Below, piece by piece: positions 59,781 to 64,000 of a stretch of 64,000 nt of DNA (positions within the stretch are counted from its first letter, which is position 1; every line of letters starts with the position of its first letter). The position numbers were made by a program, and so were the translations under genes. Origin of the DNA: Parolsenella sp958406235 (GTDB taxonomy: Bacteria; Actinomycetota; Coriobacteriia; Coriobacteriales; Atopobiaceae); NCBI RefSeq assembly GCF_039062465.1, contig NZ_JBCLNF010000007.1, positions 6,725 to 70,724 of the forward strand, written 5' to 3'. The notes under the pieces are model-generated. The model searched no databases. It was not told where the DNA came from and saw nothing but the letters and a program-made list of their open reading frames with translations.

Positions 59781-62268
59781 GCGGCTTTTTGAGGCCCCAT
59801 CGCGCGAGCAGGCGTTTGCGTGGGGTCGTGACGAGAACGTGCCTTTCTCTGTCGACGAAGCCTCTCGCGTTCGGGGGGATGCTCGGTCGGCGTCGACTTG
59901 CCCAGTTGAGGAGGATGGCCTTCCGCCCTATCCGGAACGCCCCTATGTGCCTCTCGTCCTTGTCGCCGCCCTTGCGTTTGCGGGCTCGCAGGCGCTGGTC
60001 TTGCAAGGCGTTCTGGGTGTGAGGCTTTTGCCCCTATTCGCGTCGATTGCCTCCCTCCTTGCCGTGATGGGCATTCGGTTTGCTCGGGCATCATGGTCCT
60101 TGGCTGCGGGAGCATTGGCGCTTTCGGTCGCGGTCGTCGCTGGTGGCCTTGAGGGTGGCTGGGCGTTTGCTCGTGTGGATGATGCTGCTTCTGCGCTTGA
60201 GGGCACGAGCGTAAGTGCATGCGAGTTTGTCGTTCGGTCTGATTGCACAAGAGGCCAGAGCGGGTGGTTATGCCGTGCCGAGGTCGTAGTGGGAGACGGC
60301 GGTCGTGCCAAAGTCTGGCTCACGCTTCCCGACAGGGTCGAGTTCGGCTCCACGGTGACTGGCGTCGGGCGCTTCTCGGCAAATGATGACGATGATTGGG
60401 GGCGCACGAGCCGGTCCCAGGGGCTATGCGGCAAGGTAAAGATGATTCGAGTCTCGGGGGCGGTGCCCGCGACCGGCGTGGAAGGGGTTCTTGCGTCCCT
60501 TCGCTCGTGGGCGCTTCGTGCCATTGATCCGTCTTCTGGCGATGGCCGCGCCCTCATGGCTGGCCTGGTGGCGGGTTCGCGGACGGATCTCAAAGAGCGA
60601 GGCCTTGATGACGCGTTCGCGTCCGTTGGGTTATCTCATCTCATCGCGGTGTCTGGCGCTCATCTCGCAGTGATGGCCGGTGGTGTTGAGACCCTGCTGG
60701 GCCTTGCGGGTGTGGGCCTCCGTGCGCGGAGTCTCTCTGTGCTTGCGTCGAGTGCCGCCTACGTCGTTTTCTGCGCCTGCCCGTCAAGTGCCGTGCGCGC
60801 CTGGGTGATGCTGCTTGCGTCTCGGTGTGGGAGGCTGCTAGGCAGGAGGTCTCATTCCCCGTCCGGTGTCGCTGTCGCATGCCTTGCGATGTGCGCTTTG
60901 GACCCCTATTGCTCTTGTGACCTTGGGTTCAGGCTGTCGGTCTCGTCCGTCATCGCACTCGCTTTGTTCGGCTCGTACGCGGATGCCCTTCTCGCTCGCT
61001 TTTCCTTGGTGCCGTTTCTTCGTATGGGCGGAATCAGAGTTCCTTATCGACTCGGGAGGCGGGGGAGTGCGCTGCTTCGCTCGCTGCGCTCCGCGATTGC
61101 CGTCTCTCTCGTCTGCCAACTGGCGACTGCGGGAACTTGTGCGATGACGTTCGGACGCCTTTCACTCGTCTCGACCCTCGCAAATGTGTTGATCGGGCCT
61201 TTGTTCACCCCGCTCGTCTCACTTGGCCTTGTGGGAGCTGCGATTTCATGGCTGCCGTTTCTCGGAAGCCCGGTATTGAGTCTGGATGCGACGCTCTGCG
61301 AGATCGTCATTTGGTTCGTTCGAGGTTTGGGAAAACTGCCCCTCGCCTGTATCCCCGTTTGCTTTCCGCCGTGGGCCGAGTGTGTACCCCTGGTTGCCAT
61401 GGCCTTTGTGCTGGTCGTGTGGCCTCGGCCCTCCCGCCGGGCCCTCTTGGGAACGGTATCGGCTGCGACGGTAGTTGTCGGCACCTATATATTGCTCACC
61501 TGCGTGCTTGTGGGCCCTAGCGTCACGATTCTCGATGTCGGCCAGGGGGATGCCATCCTCGTTCGCCAAGGTCCCCATGCGATCCTCGTCGATTGCGGCC
61601 TTGAGGGGAGCCTTTCCTCGGCCCTCGCGAGGAATCACGTGTATCACCTTGACGCTGTGGTCATCACGCACCTTCATGACGATCATTACGGAGGTGTCGT
61701 CGACCTCGTCGGCCTCATAGGGGTTGATGCGGTATATGTGGGCGAGGGAGCTTCCGGAAACCTGCCGGATGGCCTTGAAGGCTCGGTGCGAGACCTTACG
61801 GGGGCTGCTCTTGGCGAGATATCGGAGGGGGATGTCCTGCATCTTGGCTCCTATTCGATGAGGTGCGTTTGGCCCCATGGCCCGACAGACGGATCGGAGA
61901 ACGAGGACTCCCTTTGTTTCGTCCTCTCTTATGATAGCAACGGCCGCTCGCTAGAGATGCTGCTCACGGGTGACGCCGAGCAAGAGCAGCTGGAGGAGTA
62001 TCAGAACGACGTTGGCGACATCGATGTCCTAAAGGTTGGGCATCATGGCTCTCGAGTCTCAATATCGCTCGACCTGGCCCAGACTTTGAGGCCCGAGTTT
62101 GCGGTGGCAAGCGCGGGGGAGGGCAATTCCTATGGGCATCCAACGCCTGAGTGCATAGAGACCCTCGAGTCTGCGGGCGCTACGTTTCTCTGCACGATCG
62201 AGCACGGGGACGTTCGGCTCGAGCCCTCGCCCGATGACGCGCCTCCTCGCGTTGTTTGCCAGAGATGA
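59773..62268 (+). CDS. comEC: DNA internalisation channel ComEC/Rec2
   Basis: Forms the pore that takes single-stranded DNA into the cytoplasm. The N-terminal part has an external OB-like domain between membrane segments. The central competence domain (GLSHLIAVSGAHLAVMAGGV) contains the conserved SGxH-type motif. The C-terminal metallo-beta-lactamase-like domain, from about residue 575 (ILDVGQGDAILV), has VVITHLHDDHYGG. Such a nuclease-like domain is present only in some ComEC. Length is 831 residues. The GTG start overlaps the comEA stop. Whether the organism is competent depends on genes outside the window. Confidence 0.93.
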   Translation: MFRRLFEAPSREQAFAWGRDENVPFSVDEASRVRGDARSASTCPVEEDGLPPYPERPYVPLVLVAALAFAGSQALVLQGVLGVRLLPLFASIASLLAVMGIRFARASWSLAAGALALSVAVVAGGLEGGWAFARVDDAASALEGTSVSACEFVVRSDCTRGQSGWLCRAEVVVGDGGRAKVWLTLPDRVEFGSTVTGVGRFSANDDDDWGRTSRSQGLCGKVKMIRVSGAVPATGVEGVLASLRSWALRAIDPSSGDGRALMAGLVAGSRTDLKERGLDDAFASVGLSHLIAVSGAHLAVMAGGVETLLGLAGVGLRARSLSVLASSAAYVVFCACPSSAVRAWVMLLASRCGRLLGRRSHSPSGVAVACLAMCALDPYCSCDLGFRLSVSSVIALALFGSYADALLARFSLVPFLRMGGIRVPYRLGRRGSALLRSLRSAIAVSLVCQLATAGTCAMTFGRLSLVSTLANVLIGPLFTPLVSLGLVGAAISWLPFLGSPVLSLDATLCEIVIWFVRGLGKLPLACIPVCFPPWAECVPLVAMAFVLVVWPRPSRRALLGTVSAATVVVGTYILLTCVLVGPSVTILDVGQGDAILVRQGPHAILVDCGLEGSLSSALARNHVYHLDAVVITHLHDDHYGGVVDLVGLIGVDAVYVGEGASGNLPDGLEGSVRDLTGAALGEISEGDVLHLGSYSMRCVWPHGPTDGSENEDSLCFVLSYDSNGRSLEMLLTGDAEQEQLEEYQNDVGDIDVLKVGHHGSRVSISLDLAQTLRPEFAVASAGEGNSYGHPTPECIETLESAGATFLCTIEHGDVRLEPSPDDAPPRVVCQR

Positions 62269-62342
62269 CTTTGACGGGCGGCCGCGCGCTACGTGGCGAC
62301 ATCTCGCGTTGCGTTGGGGATGGGCGAATCGCATCAAGCGGC

Positions 62343-62348
62343 TACAAT
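62343..62348 (+). promoter_or_regulatory. Putative -10 element for holA
   Basis: TACAAT matches the -10 consensus in five of six positions, 35 bases before the holA ATG. No clear -35 is visible. Confidence 0.35.
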
Positions 62349-62382
62349 CAGATGCGGAATACCAAAACGGTTTGGGGGAGAG

Positions 62383-63360
62383 ATGGCTGAAGGGGCAGCG
62401 TTGCTTGCCGCATATCTCGTCGTTGGTGCCGACGAGCTCAAGCGTGACACCGCCGTGCGGAGACTTCGCTCACGCGTGCCGTCCGACATGGCGGATTTCA
62501 ACCTCGACGAGCTCCAGGGCTCGCAGATTGAAGACCCGATGACCCTCGTGTCTTCGCTTGAGACGATGCCCTTCTGCGCGGACTTCCGCCTCGTCATCGT
62601 CCACGAGGCGGATAAACTCGTCAAGGCCGTCTCGGAGGCAGTCGTTAGCTATCTCGCTGACCCCAACCCCTCCTGCGTTCTCTGCCTCGATGCCGAGAAG
62701 CTCGCCAAGAACACGCGCCTGTACAAGGCGGTCGCCAAGGTGGGCGCGAAGTCGGTTATCGACTGTTCCCCGCTCAAGCGTTGGGAGCTTCCACCCTATG
62801 TCGTCAAGCTCGCCGCCAGTCATGGCATGTCCATGGACAACGCCGCTGCGGAGGAGCTCGTCAATCGCGTCGGCGAGGCGACCGTCGCCCTCGATAACCA
62901 AGTTGCGACGCTGACTGAGCTCCTCCGTGCCAGCGGTCGTATCACGCTCGCTGACGTCGAGGCGAATGTCGCGCAGACTGCCGAGGTTAGCCCCTGGGCG
63001 TTCGCCGACGCGGCCTGCGAGCGCGACGCTGCTCGCGCCCTGCGCATGTATCGCCTTATGGACAACCCGTCCCTTGTGTTTCTCCACTCCGTTCTCGTTG
63101 GGCGCATTCGCGAGCTCATATGTGCGAAATCCCTCGCGGCGCGTGGTGCCGGCTCGTCGCTTGCGGGCGAGCTCGGGCGTGCTCCTTGGCAGGTGAAGAA
63201 CCACTCACGCTGGGCATCTCGATTCGCTCCTGGCGAGTTGGAGGCTCTCCTCTCCGAGGCAGCTTCGTGCGAGCGGGCCCTCAAAGGCAGCGCGGACTCT
63301 GACGCCGCCTTCGAGCGCCTCCTGCTTGCAATGACGACGCCGGGGCTCGCGCTTCGCTGA
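62383..63360 (+). CDS. holA: DNA polymerase III subunit delta
   Basis: Clamp-loader subunit that opens the sliding clamp. The AAA-like N-terminal domain (AAYLVVGADELKRD, FCADFRLVIVHEADKL) lacks a functional Walker A, as expected for delta. The C-terminal collar domain includes EVSPWAFADAACERDAARALRMY. Length is 325 residues. ATG 62383 has GGGGGAG upstream. The order comEC-holA-rpsT is common in Gram-positive bacteria, which supports the name even though the sequence is divergent. Confidence 0.9.
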   Translation: MAEGAALLAAYLVVGADELKRDTAVRRLRSRVPSDMADFNLDELQGSQIEDPMTLVSSLETMPFCADFRLVIVHEADKLVKAVSEAVVSYLADPNPSCVLCLDAEKLAKNTRLYKAVAKVGAKSVIDCSPLKRWELPPYVVKLAASHGMSMDNAAAEELVNRVGEATVALDNQVATLTELLRASGRITLADVEANVAQTAEVSPWAFADAACERDAARALRMYRLMDNPSLVFLHSVLVGRIRELICAKSLAARGAGSSLAGELGRAPWQVKNHSRWASRFAPGELEALLSEAASCERALKGSADSDAAFERLLLAMTTPGLALR

Positions 63361-63536
63361 TTCGGGTTGGCTCGGCAGTGCCCGAGTTCGCTCGCCGACT
63401 GGGTGGAGAAACCCATCGCTGCGGTTGCAGAGCGGCACGGCATTGCCTCCGGCTGGCATCGCGACGGCTTTCTGGCCACTAATTCTCGTCAGAAACTTGT
63501 GATTCCTCGTGTTTCGGCCACAAGTCCTTGTAGTTT

Positions 63537-63545
63537 TGCTATAGT
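63537..63545 (+). promoter_or_regulatory. Extended -10 promoter of rpsT
   Basis: TGCTATAGT (TGn plus TATAGT) lies about 90 bases before the rpsT start. No -35 is evident. The rest of the 276-base gap shows no gene; a short GTGGA..TCCAC hairpin near 63575-63592 lies in the leader. Confidence 0.55.
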
Positions 63546-63636
63546 GGCGAGGTTGACCTTGCCGTGTCCGGCTTGTGGAACCCCACTCCACTTGCCAACA
63601 GGGGCCTCACATAGAAGAAATTGAAAGGATCTGCAC

Positions 63637-63900
63637 GTGGCTAACATCAAGTCGCAGAAGAAGCGCATCATCACCGCCGAGAAGGCTCGTATGCGCAACA
63701 AGGCCGTCCGCTCTGAGCTCAAGACGGCTGTCAAGCGCGTTCGCGCTGCCGTTGAGGCTAAGGACGCCGAGCTCGCTCAGGCTGAGGCCAACAAGGCTGG
63801 TCGTCTGCTCGACAAGGCCGCTTCCAAGGGCATCATCCACAAGAACCAGGCTGCCCAGCGTAAGTCTGGCGTCCAGAAGCTCGTGAACACCATCAAGTAG
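63637..63900 (+). CDS. rpsT: 30S ribosomal protein S20
   Basis: Binds 16S rRNA early in 30S assembly. The 87-residue all-helical basic sequence begins MANIKSQKKRIITAEKARMR and ends KNQAAQRKSGVQKLVNTIK, which is diagnostic. The start is GTG 63637 with GAAAGGA upstream. It has its own promoter and a strong hairpin downstream. Confidence 0.97.
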   Translation: MANIKSQKKRIITAEKARMRNKAVRSELKTAVKRVRAAVEAKDAELAQAEANKAGRLLDKAASKGIIHKNQAAQRKSGVQKLVNTIK

Positions 63901-63944
63901 CTTCTGTTCCATTGATTTGTTGAAGCCCCGTCGGCGTGTGAACT

Positions 63945-63983
63945 GCCTCCCATTTCTTGGACACAAGAAATGGGAGGCTTTTT
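63945..63983 (+). terminator. Hairpin with T-run after rpsT, possible insertion-sequence end
   Basis: GCCTCCCATTTCTT pairs perfectly with AAGAAATGGGAGGC (14 base pairs, 6-base loop), followed by five T residues, so it can end the rpsT transcript. The flanking TGAACTGCC before it and the TGGACAC loop also resemble terminal inverted repeats of IS3-family elements. Confidence 0.7.
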
Positions 63984-64000
63984 ATGGCTGGAAACGTTCT
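63984..64000 (+). CDS. Possible start of an unknown gene at the window edge
   Basis: ATG at 63984 is preceded by GGGAGG at a good distance, and five codons (MAGNV) remain open to the edge. It would be the first gene inside the possible IS3-like element. Too little sequence is present to say more. Confidence 0.25.

Overview
This window looks like a chromosome segment from a high-GC Coriobacteriia actinobacterium, most likely Collinsella or a close relative. That placement is inferred from the gene mix. There is an actinobacterial integration host factor (mIHF) next to gmk and rpoZ. There are mycobacterial-type galactofuranosyltransferases. These sit beside features typical of anaerobic Firmicutes: a class III fructose-1,6-bisphosphatase, a T-box leader on ileS, reverse rubrerythrin, ComEA/ComEC and a PyrR-type attenuator. 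GTG and TTG starts are common, and neighbouring genes often overlap by a few bases. Most of the window is conserved core genome; accessory material is confined to a few short stretches.

Layout. 0-6.3 kb: pta (minus strand), then glf, a family-2 glycosyltransferase, a SpoU-type RNA methyltransferase and an L,D-transpeptidase. 6.3-13.2 kb: class III FBPase, ftsH, a membrane acyltransferase, then a Fur/PerR regulator, reverse rubrerythrin and a DUF3783 gene forming an oxidative-stress group. 13.2-19.3 kb: an isoleucine T-box controlling ileS, followed by lspA, an RluD-type pseudouridine synthase and a processive glycosyltransferase. 19.3-24.6 kb: a repeat-bearing gap, a divergent guaB, leuS and a zinc-ribbon/PASTA membrane protein. 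24.6-36.6 kb: a long information-processing run rimP-nusA-infB-rbfA-nrnA-truB-ribF-dnaG-rpoD. 36.8-38.1 kb: a decayed phage minor-capsid gene followed by tRNA-like relics. 38.1-45.8 kb: a small charged protein, mscL, a heterodimeric ABC exporter, a lipoprotein, a radical SAM protein, tRNA-Asn and an EpsG-like protein. 45.8-50.6 kb: an ABC polysaccharide exporter with GlfT1-like and GlfT2-like glycosyltransferases. 50.6-56.2 kb: pyrR-pyrB-pyrC-pyrK-pyrD-pyrF. 56.3-58.9 kb: mihF-gmk-rpoZ-thiI. 59.1-63.9 kb: comEA-comEC-holA-rpsT. The right edge carries a 14-bp hairpin that may be the end of an insertion sequence.

How the parts work together. Glf makes UDP-galactofuranose, and the GlfT1-like and GlfT2-like enzymes would polymerise it on a lipid carrier. 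The Wzm/Wzt-type ABC transporter would then export the galactan. This is the most biologically distinctive system in the window. The pyr genes make UMP from carbamoyl phosphate onward; carAB is not present here. Expression of ileS and of the pyr genes appears to be controlled by transcription attenuation in their leaders. Three otherwise ordinary proteins (NusA, MscL and the PASTA protein) carry extra Cys-rich zinc-binding-like modules.

Limits. All family assignments come from reading motifs by eye. Start codons were chosen by ribosome-binding sites and family length. Promoters are pattern matches only.
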